64,000 bases of DNA from Roseomonas sp. HF4. GTDB lineage: Bacteria; Pseudomonadota; Alphaproteobacteria; Acetobacterales; Acetobacteraceae. This document shows positions 34,681-42,933 of the stretch, in pieces. The notes beneath the pieces were generated by a model. The model did not search any database. It saw only the letters and a program-made list of their open reading frames with translations, and was not told the DNA's origin. The DNA lies in NCBI RefSeq assembly GCF_005222755.1, contig NZ_STGD01000003.1, forward strand, positions 62,001 through 126,000, given 5' to 3'. The translations under genes were made by a program, and so were the position numbers. The stretch's first letter is position 1, and every line of letters begins with the position of its first letter.

Positions 34681-35306
34681 GAGGCCTGGGCCTCGCGCGC
34701 GAAGCGGTCGAAGGGGATCGCGCCCGAGACGACGCGCGTGCCGAACACGAAGGTCGGCGTCGCCTGCACGCGGTGCTCCGCCTCCCCCTGTGCGCGGAGC
34801 GCCAGGATGGCGCGCGCGAGGTCGTCATCCGCCCAGGCCGCGTCGAAGGCCGCCTGGGTCATGCCGGCGAGCAGCGCGACCTTGCCGATCTCGGCCTTGT
34901 GATCCACGCCGCGCGCATAGGCCCAGCGGTCCTGCGTCGCGAACAGCGCACTGAGGAAGGCCTCGTAGCGCTCGGCGGGGAAGGCGCGGGCGACGGCATG
35001 GGCGCGCAGCGCGACCTGGTCGAGCGGGAAGTCGCGCCAGACCATGCGCACCTTGCCGGTGCGCACGAGTTCCGCGTTCACGCGCGGCCAGGTGTCGCGG
35101 TGGAAGGCGCCGCAATGGCTGCAGGTGAGGGAGAAATACTCGATCACCGTCATGGGCGCGTCGGCGCGGCCGGTGGCGCGCTCGCCGAGCCGCGGGTCGC
35201 CGGGCGTACCCGGATCCGGAATGGCGGGAACCGTGCCCTGGGCCAGGGCCGGCCCGGCCAGGAGGATCCCGGCGGTGGCCAGGAGGCTGCGGCGGTCACG
35301 CATCAT
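34677..35306 (-). CDS. DsbA-family thiol:disulfide oxidoreductase
   Basis: A 209-residue exported thioredoxin-fold protein. The signal peptide is MMRDRRSLLATAGILLAGPALAQ. The active site is CSHC in YFSLTCSHCGAFHRD (about residues 62-65). The cis-Pro loop is VQATPTFVFGTRVVSG. The inserted helical domain between them is typical of DsbA/DsbG-like proteins. It is translationally coupled to smc, a conserved but functionally unexplained pairing, and sits downstream of the DUF721 gene. Confidence 0.9.
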   Translation of the reverse strand: MMRDRRSLLATAGILLAGPALAQGTVPAIPDPGTPGDPRLGERATGRADAPMTVIEYFSLTCSHCGAFHRDTWPRVNAELVRTGKVRMVWRDFPLDQVALRAHAVARAFPAERYEAFLSALFATQDRWAYARGVDHKAEIGKVALLAGMTQAAFDAAWADDDLARAILALRAQGEAEHRVQATPTFVFGTRVVSGAIPFDRFAREAQAS

Positions 35307-35399
35307 TCGTCCTACTCCCTCGATCCGGCGGCCCGCGGCGTCGCGGGCCGGTCCGGGACAGATATGGGGCGGCGCGGCGCGGGCGGGACTCGGGGCCGC

Positions 35400-35867
35400 T
35401 CACCCCCTGTTTCGATAGACGCCGCGGCCCAATCTTTCCAGCGCCGCACGTAGCTCCGGGGAGGCGACGCCGTCCAGCGCCGAGGAGACCTGCTCCGGCA
35501 GGGGGTCCGGGCGGGGCGCCGGCCGCTTGCGCGCCGCCGCGCCGGCGGGGGCCTGCTGCACGAAGCGGAAGCGCTCGACCGCCTGGCGGCCCAGCGCGGC
35601 GTTGATCCGCGCCGCCAGTTGCGGCGCCAGGTGCTGCAATTCCATCGCGACCGGCCCGCCGCAGGCCAGCGTCAGCGTGCCCGAGGCAAGGCGGAGCGGC
35701 TGCGTCACCGCCGCCAGCGCGGGGCCGACCAGTGCCGGCCAGTCCGCCATGATCTGCGCCCCCGCGGGGCTCTTGCGCTTGAAGGCCGGGCGTGTGAGGG
35801 CGGGGACGAGGGCGCCGAGCGGCCTCGGCCCGCCCAGGAACCGCCTTGCCTCCTCGTCCCGTGCCAT
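35400..35867 (-). CDS. DUF721 / DciA-like protein, candidate DnaB loader
   Basis: A 155-residue protein with a DUF721 core: IMADWPALVGPALAAVTQPL, then GTLTLACGGPVAMELQHLAP and LAARINAALGRQAVERFRFV. This is the KH-like fold of DciA, the ancestral helicase operator in bacteria lacking DnaC/DnaI. The C-terminal tail is disordered (Pro/Ala/Arg) with a short terminal helix (LRAALERLGRGVYRNRG). Its start at 35867 lies inside the beginning of the divergent mutY gene. Whether this paralogue acts as DciA is inferred from family membership. Confidence 0.8.
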   Translation of the reverse strand: MARDEEARRFLGGPRPLGALVPALTRPAFKRKSPAGAQIMADWPALVGPALAAVTQPLRLASGTLTLACGGPVAMELQHLAPQLAARINAALGRQAVERFRFVQQAPAGAAARKRPAPRPDPLPEQVSSALDGVASPELRAALERLGRGVYRNRG

Positions 35868-36916
35868 CCGCCATCCCCTCCGCCGGCCTGCTCCTCGCCT
35901 GGTACGACCGGCACCGGCGACGCCTGCCCTGGCGCGCCGCGTCCGGGGAGGCCCGCGATCCATACCGCATCTGGCTGTCGGAGGTGATGCTCCAGCAGAC
36001 CACCGTGGCCGCGGTCGGGCCACGCTATGCCCGCTTCCTGGCCCGCTTCCCATCGGTGGAGGCGCTGGCGGCGGCCGATTGGGCGGAGGTCGCGGAGGAA
36101 TGGGCGGGCCTCGGGTATTATGCCCGCGCCCGCAACCTCCATGCCTGCGCGAAGGCCGTGGCGGCGGCCGGGCGTTTCCCGTGCAACCGGGACGGGCTGG
36201 CGGCGCTGCCGGGCATCGGCCCCTATACGGCCGCCGCGGTCGCGGCCATCGCCTTCGACGCGCCCCTGGTGCCGCTCGACGGCAATGTCGAGCGCGTGAC
36301 CGCACGGCTGCACGCGGTGCAGGAGGCGTTGCCGGGCGCCAAGCCGCAGCTTTCGGCGCTCGCCGCCCGGTTCATGGAGGACGCCGCGGCGCGCGCCCGG
36401 CCGGGGGATTTCGTGCAGGCGCTGTTCGACCTCGGCGCCACCATCTGCACGCCGCGCAGCCCGGCCTGCGGCCTCTGCCCCTGGCGGGAAGGCTGCGCGG
36501 CGCAGGCGGCCGGGATCGCGGCGGCGCTGCCGCGAAAGGCGCCGAAGGCCGTCCGGCCGTTGCGCCACGGCGCGCATTTCCTGCTCCGGGACGCAGCAGG
36601 ACGCGTGCTGCTGCGCCGCCGGCCGGCCAAGGGGTTGCTCGGCGGCATGCTGGAGGTGCCGGGCACGCCCTGGCGCGACGCACCCTGGCCCGCGGCCGAG
36701 GCGCTGCCCCATGCGCCGCTGGCCGCGCCCTGGCGGCTGCTGCCGGGCCTCGCGCGGCACGGCTTCACGCATTTCGAGCTGGAGATGGTGCTCTTTGCCG
36801 CCGCCCTGCCCGATGCCCCGACGCCGCCCGGGGGCGAATGGCTGCCCGCGCCCGAGGCGGCCCGCGCGCTGCCGAGCGTGATGCGGCGGCTGCTGGCGCT
36901 GGCGGCCGACGCCTGA
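35861..36916 (+). CDS. mutY: A/G-specific adenine glycosylase MutY
   Basis: Removes adenine mispaired with 8-oxoguanine; about 351 residues. The N-terminal catalytic domain has LPWRAASGEARDPYRIWLSE and VMLQQTTVAAVGPRY. The helix-hairpin-helix is ALPGIGPYTAAAVAAIAF. The catalytic Asp is in PLDGNVERVTARLHAV. The 4Fe-4S cluster ligands are C-x6-C-x2-C-x5-C in CTPRSPACGLCPWREGC. The C-terminal NUDIX-like domain senses 8-oxoG. Start options are GTG 35861 and TTG 35846; either overlaps the divergent DUF721 gene start, an unusual arrangement. Confidence 0.92.
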   Translation: MPSAIPSAGLLLAWYDRHRRRLPWRAASGEARDPYRIWLSEVMLQQTTVAAVGPRYARFLARFPSVEALAAADWAEVAEEWAGLGYYARARNLHACAKAVAAAGRFPCNRDGLAALPGIGPYTAAAVAAIAFDAPLVPLDGNVERVTARLHAVQEALPGAKPQLSALAARFMEDAAARARPGDFVQALFDLGATICTPRSPACGLCPWREGCAAQAAGIAAALPRKAPKAVRPLRHGAHFLLRDAAGRVLLRRRPAKGLLGGMLEVPGTPWRDAPWPAAEALPHAPLAAPWRLLPGLARHGFTHFELEMVLFAAALPDAPTPPGGEWLPAPEAARALPSVMRRLLALAADA

Positions 36917-36943
36917 GCGCGGCTTCGGCGGGATGTCGACGAA

Positions 36944-37078
36944 GGTCGGGGGAGGGGAACCTCCCCCGAGCCCCCTCCCTTCTTTGGCACTTGGTGCGGA
37001 CCTCGGTAGGGAAGGCGCCAGGTGCCAAAGAAGGTTGTGGGGGGAACGGGGGGAGAAGTTCCCTTCTCCCCCCGCCTT
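36944..37078. repeat. Dispersed palindromic element, full copy B (clearest copy)
   Basis: The left hairpin is GGGGGAGG/CCTCCCCC with loop GGAA (36948-36967). The inner inverted repeat CCTTCTTTGGCAC (36978-36990) pairs perfectly with GTGCCAAAGAAGG (37022-37034). The right hairpin is a perfect 10-base stem GGGGGGAGAA/TTCTCCCCCC with loop GTTCCC (37048-37073). The left loop region GGGAAC is the exact complement of the right loop GTTCCC, so the whole element is one large imperfect palindrome. It lies between convergent mutY and a membrane protein gene. Confidence 0.88.
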
Positions 37079-37093
37079 TCGTCCTGGCCGGCG

Positions 37094-37744
37094 CTACCCC
37101 CGCCCGCGCGCCGCCAGCATCACGAACACCGCGCCCGCCGCCCCCACGAGCACCGCCGCGCCCAGGATCAGCAGGAAGGATTGCTGCACCAGTGCCAGCA
37201 GCGGCACCGAGGCGCCGAGCACCACGCCGACCGCGCCGATCCGCCAAGACCCCGCATGCACCCCGGCCACGAAGGTGCCGAGCGCCAGCAGCATGAGCAG
37301 CCCGATCTCGGCGCCCCGGCCCGCGAGCGCCGCCTGCACCTCCGGCCGGAACAGGACCAGCATGGCAAGCAGGAAGCCCGCCCAATGCAGTGCCTGCGTC
37401 CAGATCAGCCGCATCCGCCCGCCGCGGTCCGGCGCGCCGGACCAGCCGGCGACCACGCAGAGCACGCCGAACAGCGGCGTCACGATCTTCCAGTAGGTCG
37501 GATTCGGCCCCGAAGCGAACGCCGCATAGGAAACCCCGAAGAAGGCGGCGGCCAGCATCGCGATGTAGGGCGCCTGGTGCAGCATGGTGCGCGGCAGGGC
37601 GCTCGGCGGGGGCGCCGGCGCGGCGGGCGGGGGCGGCGTGTCGTCGAGCCCGTGCCGGTCCTCGAAGGCCTGCCGCGTCGGGTCCGGCCGGGGCGGGGGC
37701 GGCGGCGGGGTTTCGGCCGCGCCGCCGGGTGTCGTGTCGCTCAT
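37094..37744 (-). CDS. Unknown multi-span membrane protein
   Basis: A 216-residue protein. The first 55 residues are Pro-rich and polar (TPPPPAAPAPPPSALPRT). About six hydrophobic segments follow (YIAMLAAAFFGVSYAAFA, IVTPLFGVLCVVAGWSG, GFLLAMLVLFRPEVQAALAG, EIGLLMLLALGTFVAGVHAG, IGAVGVVLGASVPLLALVQQ, SFLLILGAAVLVGAAGAVFV). No family was recognised. It is transcribed away from ccrM, starting 47 bases after the ccrM stop on the same strand, and may be co-transcribed with it. Confidence 0.75.
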   Translation of the reverse strand: MSDTTPGGAAETPPPPPPRPDPTRQAFEDRHGLDDTPPPPAAPAPPPSALPRTMLHQAPYIAMLAAAFFGVSYAAFASGPNPTYWKIVTPLFGVLCVVAGWSGAPDRGGRMRLIWTQALHWAGFLLAMLVLFRPEVQAALAGRGAEIGLLMLLALGTFVAGVHAGSWRIGAVGVVLGASVPLLALVQQSFLLILGAAVLVGAAGAVFVMLAARGRG

Positions 37745-37791
37745 CGCCGGGGTCTCCCTTCTTGCGGGCAGCATAGCGCGCCGGGCGCCGC

Positions 37792-38877
37792 CTAGGTCTC
37801 CCGCTGCACCTCGGCGCGGTATTCGTCGAGCACGCGCAGCCGGCCGTCGCGCAGTTCCACATGCCAGAACAGCCAGCCATTGCAGGACGGCGCTTCCTGC
37901 ACCGCCGCGCCAACCTTGTGGATGGACCCGGTGGCGAGGCCGCAGCGCAGCGTGCCGTCGGCGCCGACCACCGCTTCCCAGCGCTTCTGGCGGTCGAAGA
38001 CCTTCGCGCCCGCGGGCACGATGCCGCGCTCGACCAGCGTGCCGAAGGGGATGCGCGGCTGCTCCTTGCGCGAGGGCAGGGCGGCGGCGGCATCCTCGGG
38101 TGCCGGTTCCACCGCGGCGATGCGTGCGAGCGCCGCGTCGGCATAGGCGCGGTCACGCTCGATCCCGATGAAGCGCCGGCCGAGCCGCTTGGCCACCGCT
38201 GCCGTGGTGCCCGAGCCGAGGAAAGGGTCGAGCACCACCTCCCCCGGCGCGGTGCAGGCGAGGATGACGCGATGGAGCAGGGCTTCCGGCTTCTGGGTCG
38301 GGTGGAGTTTCGCACCCTTCCCGTCGCGCAGGCGCTCGTGGCCGGTGCAGAGCGGGATCAGCCAGTCGCTGCGCATCTGCAGGTCGTCGTTCAGCGCCTT
38401 CATGGCAGCGTAGTTGAACCGGTAGCGGCTTTCCGGGCCGCGCGCGGCCCAGACCAGCGTCTCATGCGCGTTGGTGAAGCGGCGGCCGCGGAAGTTCGGC
38501 ATCGGGTTCGACTTCCGCCAGATCACGTCGTTCAGGATCCAGTAGCCCTGGTCCTGCAGCGCGGAGCCGAGGCGGAAGACGTTGTGGTAGGCGCCCATCA
38601 CCCAGATGGTGCCGTCCTTGCGCAGCACGCGGCGGCATTCGGCCAGCCATTCGCGCGTGAAGCCGTCGTAGGCGGGCAGGTCCGCGAAGCGGTCCCATTC
38701 GTCGTCCACGCCATCCACCAGGCTGTCGTCGGGCCGTCGGAGCGTGCCCTTGAGCTGCAGGTTGTAGGGCGGGTCGGCGAAGATGGCGTGCACGCTGGCG
38801 GGCGGCAGGTGCCGGAGCCACGCGATGCAGTCCCCGACCAGAACCTGGTCGAGCGGCAGATCGATCTGCGTGCCCAA
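37792..38877 (-). CDS. ccrM: Cell-cycle-type GANTC adenine DNA methyltransferase CcrM
   Basis: About 361 residues from a TTG start at 38877. The catalytic DPPY is in VHAIFADPPYNLQLKGTL (D35-Y38). WRKSNPMPNFRGRRFTNAHE and QMRSDWLIPLCTGHERL follow. The SAM-binding motif is LDPFLGSGTTAAVAKRLGRR. The C-terminal domain (FGTLVERGIVPAGAKVF ending IHKVGAAVQEAPSCNGWLFW) is diagnostic of CcrM and binds the GANTC target. This order matches Caulobacter CcrM along its length. A GTG at 38958 is in frame but would place two GANTC sites and part of a repeat inside the gene. Confidence 0.92.
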   Translation of the reverse strand: MGTQIDLPLDQVLVGDCIAWLRHLPPASVHAIFADPPYNLQLKGTLRRPDDSLVDGVDDEWDRFADLPAYDGFTREWLAECRRVLRKDGTIWVMGAYHNVFRLGSALQDQGYWILNDVIWRKSNPMPNFRGRRFTNAHETLVWAARGPESRYRFNYAAMKALNDDLQMRSDWLIPLCTGHERLRDGKGAKLHPTQKPEALLHRVILACTAPGEVVLDPFLGSGTTAAVAKRLGRRFIGIERDRAYADAALARIAAVEPAPEDAAAALPSRKEQPRIPFGTLVERGIVPAGAKVFDRQKRWEAVVGADGTLRCGLATGSIHKVGAAVQEAPSCNGWLFWHVELRDGRLRVLDEYRAEVQRET

Positions 38878-38908
38878 GCGAGAACCCCGTACCCCTGCGA
38901 AGCCGGCA

Positions 38909-38926
38909 GAATCGCTTGCGCGACTC
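38909..38926 (-). promoter_or_regulatory. Two GANTC sites just upstream of ccrM
   Basis: GAATC (38909-38913) and GACTC (38922-38926) lie 32-49 bases upstream of the ccrM start and 13 bases apart centre to centre. In Caulobacter the ccrM promoter also carries GANTC sites through which methylation controls its transcription. GANTC is not rare even in this GC-rich DNA, so function is inferred from position and precedent. Confidence 0.45.
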
Positions 38927-38962
38927 GGCAGGTCAAGCGATCCGGGAATACGCCCCACCGAG

Positions 38963-39052
38963 GGGTCGGGAGGGACCTCCCCCGTTCCCCCGCCTTTGTC
39001 CGGCGATCCGGACCCGATATTCGGGGCCGCTCCCTTGGACGCCGGGCCAGGT
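38963..39052. repeat. Dispersed palindromic element, partial copy F
   Basis: GGTCGGGAGGGACCTCCCCC (38964-38983) matches the left hairpin of the full copies. CCCCGCCTTTGTCCGG and, later, GGCCGCTCCCTTGGACGCC follow. The right hairpin is missing and the centre is diverged. It lies between the ccrM leader and the end of the GFA gene, both on the minus strand; the rest of this gap (39053-39141) holds nothing recognised. Confidence 0.5.
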
Positions 39053-39141
39053 GGCCGGCGTCCAGCGCCGAGATGCGAAGGGGCCGACGGTCATCGCGTC
39101 CAGGATGGGCGAGTGGATGCGCGCGCCGCTCCCGCGCTGCT

Positions 39142-39603
39142 CTAGGCTGCGCCGCCCCGCCGCTTCGCCACCGCCGCCTCGGCCGCGGCCTTGAAGGCGG
39201 CGCTGTGGCCCTCGTTCTGCGGCACGCCCTCCGGGATGACGACCCAGGGGTGCCGATGCGGGACAAAGATCGCGACGCTCGGCGGGGGGAAGCCCGGATC
39301 CGCGAAGATACCGACCGGAATGCCGATGCGCCCGGGCATCGCCTCCACCTCCCAATGTGTGGTGGAGCCGCAGTCCGGGCAGAAGTGGAAGTCGACCATG
39401 GCTCCCGTATCGCCGGCCCGCGCATAGCGCTTCGGCGTCCCGTGCAGGCTCACGCGCTCCTTCGGGAAATAGGCGTGCACGCTGTAGGTGGTGCCCGTAC
39501 GACGCTGACAGGCGAGGCAGTGGCACATCGAGACGCTGAGCGGCTCGCCCTCGGCGGTCAGGCTGACCGCGCCGCATGCGCAGGCCGCGCTTCGGGTGTT
39601 CAT
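39142..39603 (-). CDS. GFA / CENP-V domain zinc protein
   Basis: A 153-residue protein with the Mss4-like zinc fold of the glutathione-dependent formaldehyde-activating family. Metal ligands are in SAACACGAVSLTA (CxCG), MCHCLACQRRTG and FCPDCGSTTHWE. Formaldehyde activation is proven only for a few members, so the reaction here is unknown. The C-terminus (FVPHRHPWVVIPEGVPQNEG) is common in the group. It stands alone between two partial copies of the dispersed repeat. Confidence 0.85.
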   Translation of the reverse strand: MNTRSAACACGAVSLTAEGEPLSVSMCHCLACQRRTGTTYSVHAYFPKERVSLHGTPKRYARAGDTGAMVDFHFCPDCGSTTHWEVEAMPGRIGIPVGIFADPGFPPPSVAIFVPHRHPWVVIPEGVPQNEGHSAAFKAAAEAAVAKRRGGAA

Positions 39604-39743
39604 GCTCGCTGTCCTCGCTCCGTTCAGGGCGGTCCGGGTCGAACCCGGCGTCACGTCGGATCCGGGCCTCGCCCGCCGATGCCCTGCCGCCTGAGCCGGA
39701 ACGCTACGGGATCGCGAGGTCCTGCCTCAAGGAACAAGAACAG

Positions 39744-39782
39744 TTCTGGGGGGCGCCGGACGAACTCCCCTTCTCCCCGCCT
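39744..39782. repeat. Dispersed palindromic element, right-half remnant G
   Basis: TTCTGGGGGGCGCCGG followed by ACGAACTCCCCTTCTCCCCG resembles the right hairpin region of the full copies, but the stem is incomplete. It abuts the rnhB stop at 39784. With copy F it brackets the GFA gene. The match is weak. Confidence 0.3.
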
Positions 39783-39783
39783 C

Positions 39784-40422
39784 TCAAAGCAGCCGGTCCA
39801 CCGGCCCGAACCCCCGCCGGTGATGCGGGCTCGGCCCCAGCCGCGCGAGCGCCTCGCGGTGCGCCGCCGTCGGATACCCCGCATGCCGCGCAAAGCCGTA
39901 GCCCGGCCAGCGCGGGTCGAGCCGCGCCATCGCCCGGTCCCGAACCACCTTGGCCAGGATCGACGCCGCCGCGATGGACAGCGACAGCGCATCGCCCCCG
40001 ACGACGCAACGCACCGCGCAGGGCAGCGGCGGCGCCCGGTTGCCGTCCACCAGCGCGAGGTCGGGCAGGGCGCGCAGCCGCGCCACTGCGCGCGCCATGG
40101 CGACGTGCGTCGCGACCAGGATGTTGAGCCGGCCGATCTCCGCCGCCGAGGCCGCGCCGACGGCGAGATCGAGCACGCCGTCGCCCGCCGCGGCGCGGAT
40201 CGCGGCGAAGGCGGCCTCCCGCCGCGCCGCCGCGAGCCGCTTCGAATCGTCGATCAGCGCGGCGAGCGCCGCCGGCGGCGCGCGCAGGAACACCACCGCC
40301 GCCGCGACCACCGGGCCGGCGAGCGGCCCGCGCCCGGCCTCGTCCACGCCGGCCACGCGGCCATGCCCGGCTTCGAGGGTGAGGTCGGGGCGCGGGCGCA
40401 TTGCCGGGTCGTCTCGCTTCAT
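39784..40422 (-). CDS. rnhB: Ribonuclease HII
   Basis: Cleaves the RNA strand of RNA/DNA hybrids and single ribonucleotides in DNA; 212 residues. The catalytic DE pair is D27-E28 in [20 protein letters not shown]. Other conserved blocks are [32 protein letters not shown] and the third acidic region [17 protein letters not shown]. The C-terminal block is [23 protein letters not shown] 40422 is the likely start; ATG 40401 is possible. It is divergent from the nitronate monooxygenase gene with a 27-base gap. Confidence 0.93.
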   Translation of the reverse strand: MKRDDPAMRPRPDLTLEAGHGRVAGVDEAGRGPLAGPVVAAAVVFLRAPPAALAALIDDSKRLAAARREAAFAAIRAAAGDGVLDLAVGAASAAEIGRLNILVATHVAMARAVARLRALPDLALVDGNRAPPLPCAVRCVVGGDALSLSIAAASILAKVVRDRAMARLDPRWPGYGFARHAGYPTAAHREALARLGPSPHHRRGFGPVDRLL

Positions 40423-40449
40423 GCAGGGAAGGGTGCTGGAGGATGACGC

Positions 40450-41523
40450 ATGACGACCCGCCTCGCGACCCCGTCCGCCCGCACCCGCGTCGCCGCCTTC
40501 TGCGATCGCTTCGGGCTGCGCATCCCGATCCTGCTGGCACCCATGGCCGGCGTGCCGGCGCCCGCCCTTTCGGCCGCCGTCGCCTCGGCCGGCGGTATGG
40601 GCGCCCATGGCGCGCTGGCGACGACGCCGGGCGGCATCGCCGACTGGGCACGCAGCGTCCGCGCGGCGTCCAACGGCGCCTTCCAGATCAACCTCTGGAT
40701 CCCCGACCCGCCGCCGGCGCGCGATGCGGCGCGGGAAGCGGCGATGGCGGATTTCCTCGCCGCCCATGGGCCGCGCCCGGCCATCCCCGAAGGCCCCTTC
40801 CTGCCGGATTTCGACGCGCAGTGCCGCGCGATTCTGGACGCCGCGCCGGCCGCGATCTCGTCCATCATGGGCGTCTTCCCCGACTGGGTGGTGGCCGAAT
40901 CTAAGGCGCGCGGCATCGCGTGGTTCGCGACCGCGACTACGCTCGCCGAGGCGCGCGCGGCGGTCGCTGCCGGCGCCGACGCGATCGTCGCGCAGGGTGC
41001 CGAGGCCGGCGGGCATCGCGGCGCCTTCGATGCCACGACGGCCGAGGCGCAGCTGACCGGCGGGCTCGCGCTGATCCCGCGCCTGGCCGATGCGCTGGAC
41101 GTACCGGTCATCGCGACGGGCGGCATCGCCGATGCCCGCGGCATCGCGGCCGCGCTCACGCTCGGCGCCAGCGCGGTGCAGGTCGGCACCGGATTCCTGC
41201 GCTGCCCGGAGGCCGCGATCCACCCGGCCTGGGCGGACGCGATCGGCGCTGCTGAGCCGGACGGGACGGCGCTGACGCGCATCTTCTCGGGCCGCCTCGG
41301 GCGCGGCATCGCGAACGAGGTGGTCCGCGCCGCGGCGCCGCCGGCCGCGCCCTACCCGGTGCAGCGCGCGCTGTTCGCGCCGGTGCGCGCCGCGGCCGAG
41401 GCGGCGGGCGACCCGCGCGCGATGCAGATGTGGGCGGGGCAGGCGGCACGCCTGGCGGCGGCAGAGCCGGCGGGGGACCTGGCGCAGCGGCTTTGGGCGG
41501 AGGCGCTGGCGCTGCTGCCGTGA
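40450..41523 (+). CDS. Nitronate monooxygenase-family FMN protein
   Basis: A 357-residue TIM-barrel flavoprotein. The opening is [20 protein letters not shown]. The FMN/substrate motif is [19 protein letters not shown], with the HRG typical of the group. Phosphate-binding segments are [20 protein letters not shown] and [14 protein letters not shown]. It oxidises nitronates such as propionate 3-nitronate in characterised members; paralogues with other roles exist. It precedes a partial repeat copy and the convergent MFS gene. Confidence 0.86.
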   Translation: MTTRLATPSARTRVAAFCDRFGLRIPILLAPMAGVPAPALSAAVASAGGMGAHGALATTPGGIADWARSVRAASNGAFQINLWIPDPPPARDAAREAAMADFLAAHGPRPAIPEGPFLPDFDAQCRAILDAAPAAISSIMGVFPDWVVAESKARGIAWFATATTLAEARAAVAAGADAIVAQGAEAGGHRGAFDATTAEAQLTGGLALIPRLADALDVPVIATGGIADARGIAAALTLGASAVQVGTGFLRCPEAAIHPAWADAIGAAEPDGTALTRIFSGRLGRGIANEVVRAAAPPAAPYPVQRALFAPVRAAAEAAGDPRAMQMWAGQAARLAAAEPAGDLAQRLWAEALALLP

Positions 41524-41541
41524 CGGCCACGGAAGGATCAA

Positions 41542-41650
41542 GGTCGGGGGAGGGGAACCTCCCAGAACCGGGACCCCACGACAGTGCTGCGCAACGCCGC
41601 GGCAACCCCAGGCCCTCCCTTCCTTTGCGCATGGCGCCGGATCCGTTGGT
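41542..41650. repeat. Dispersed palindromic element, partial copy D
   Basis: GGTCGGGGGAGGGGAACCTC (41542-41561) is nearly identical to the left end of the full copies. CCAGAACCGGGACCCCACG (41562-41580) is shared with the insert of copy A, which makes A and D a subtype. An inner arm CCCTCCCTTCCTTTGCGCATGG follows (about 41611-41635). The right hairpin is absent. It lies between convergent nitronate monooxygenase and MFS genes. Confidence 0.65.
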
Positions 41651-41712
41651 TCGCGCATCCCGCCCGGCATTGTGTGCGGGCCGGTCCCGGTGCTGCCGAC
41701 GCGCAAGCCGCG

Positions 41713-42933
41713 CTATTCCTTCGCCCCGCCCTTGGGCAGCGCAACCCAGCCGAGGATCCCGAGCCCCAGCGCCAGGCCCAGCACCGCGAACGCCGCCCGA
41801 TACGCCGCCTCCGGCCGCGCACCACCGGCCTCGGGGAACAGCCCCACCACCGCGCCCACCAGCAGCGGCAGCAGCGCCGAGCCCAGCACCTGCGCCAGGT
41901 TCACCGTCGTCGCCCCGCGCCCGACGAGGTGGTCGGGGAACAGTGATCGTCCCTCCGCCACCACCAGCACCGGAAAGGCCGAGAACAGCACCAGCAGCAC
42001 GAGCAGCGCGAGCGCACCCGCAAGCGGCGCCCCGGGCCACACCGCCAGCCCCAGCAGCGCCGCCGCGGCCAACGCCGCCCCCGCCGTGACCACCCGCCGC
42101 CGCGGCCCGAAGCGCCGCTCCACAGGGCCGATGAGCAGCAGCCCGGCCGGCATCGCCACCCCCATCGCCGCCAGCGCCCAGCCGCGCCCGGCCGCATCCA
42201 GCCCATGCACATCAGCCAGGTACGGCCCGGCCCAGAGCCCCAGCACCGTCGCCGCCGCCGCGTAGCCGACCAGGTGCATCGCGAGCACCCGCGAAAGCCC
42301 CGGCAGGCGCCAGATCGAGACCTGCCCGACCAGCGCCTCGCGCAGCGTCTCGGGCCGCCGGGCGGGCGCCCCGGCCGCCTCCTCCGGCACCAGGCGCCAC
42401 CAGGCGAGGCCAGCCAGCAGGGTCAGCACGGCCGAGGCGCCGAGCGCCCCGCGCCAGCCGAGCAGCCCGGCCACCGCCGCCAGCGGCGCGCCCGCCAGCA
42501 GGATGCCCATCTGCGACAGCGCGAAGACGCGCGACAGCGCGACGGTCATCGCCGCCCCCTGGTGCCAGCGCGCGCAGAGCACGACCGCCGCCATGAAGGA
42601 CCCCGCGCAGCCAAGGCCGATCAGGAAGCGCGACGCCAGCAGCCAGCCGCCATCCGGCGCGACCGCCTGCAGCCCCGCGCCGAGCACGGCAAGCCCGGTC
42701 AGCGCGCCCACCGTCCGCCGCGGCCCCGCGCGATCGAGCGCGATGCCGACCGGCACCTGCGCCAGCAGCAGCGCCGCGAAGAACATCCCGTTCGCCGCGC
42801 CCAGCACCGCCGGGCTCAGCGCGAGGTCTTCCGACAACTCCGGCGCAATGACGCCGAGCGCCGCCCGGTGGAACTGCGACAGGCCGGTCATGAGCGCCAG
42901 CGCAGCGAGGGCCGCCGGCCCGACACCCGTCAT
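41713..42933 (-). CDS. MFS permease
   Basis: A 406-residue transporter with about twelve hydrophobic segments. The opening is LMTGLSQFHRAALGVIAPEL, then the loop 2-3 motif GIALDRAGPRRTVGAL, and a mid-protein charged loop (EEAAGAPARRPETLREALVG). The second half starts ARVLAMHLVGYAAAATVLG-like. Its ATG overlaps the stop of the ArsR-type gene by 4 bases, so regulator and pump are one transcript. An efflux role is plausible; the substrate is unknown. Confidence 0.86.
   Translation of the reverse strand: MTGVGPAALAALALMTGLSQFHRAALGVIAPELSEDLALSPAVLGAANGMFFAALLLAQVPVGIALDRAGPRRTVGALTGLAVLGAGLQAVAPDGGWLLASRFLIGLGCAGSFMAAVVLCARWHQGAAMTVALSRVFALSQMGILLAGAPLAAVAGLLGWRGALGASAVLTLLAGLAWWRLVPEEAAGAPARRPETLREALVGQVSIWRLPGLSRVLAMHLVGYAAAATVLGLWAGPYLADVHGLDAAGRGWALAAMGVAMPAGLLLIGPVERRFGPRRRVVTAGAALAAAALLGLAVWPGAPLAGALALLVLLVLFSAFPVLVVAEGRSLFPDHLVGRGATTVNLAQVLGSALLPLLVGAVVGLFPEAGGARPEAAYRAAFAVLGLALGLGILGWVALPKGGAKE

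Noticed and set aside
29905..34902. Very long plus-strand open frames opposite smc (over 1600 and 900 codons)
   Set aside because: They are antisense to smc, have Arg/Gly/Ala-only low-complexity translations and no motif. They arise because the GC-rich code leaves few stop codons on the opposite strand.
37861..40446. A plus-strand open frame of about 860 codons opposite ccrM, GFA and rnhB
   Set aside because: Shadow of three convincing minus-strand genes, without motifs or a plausible start.
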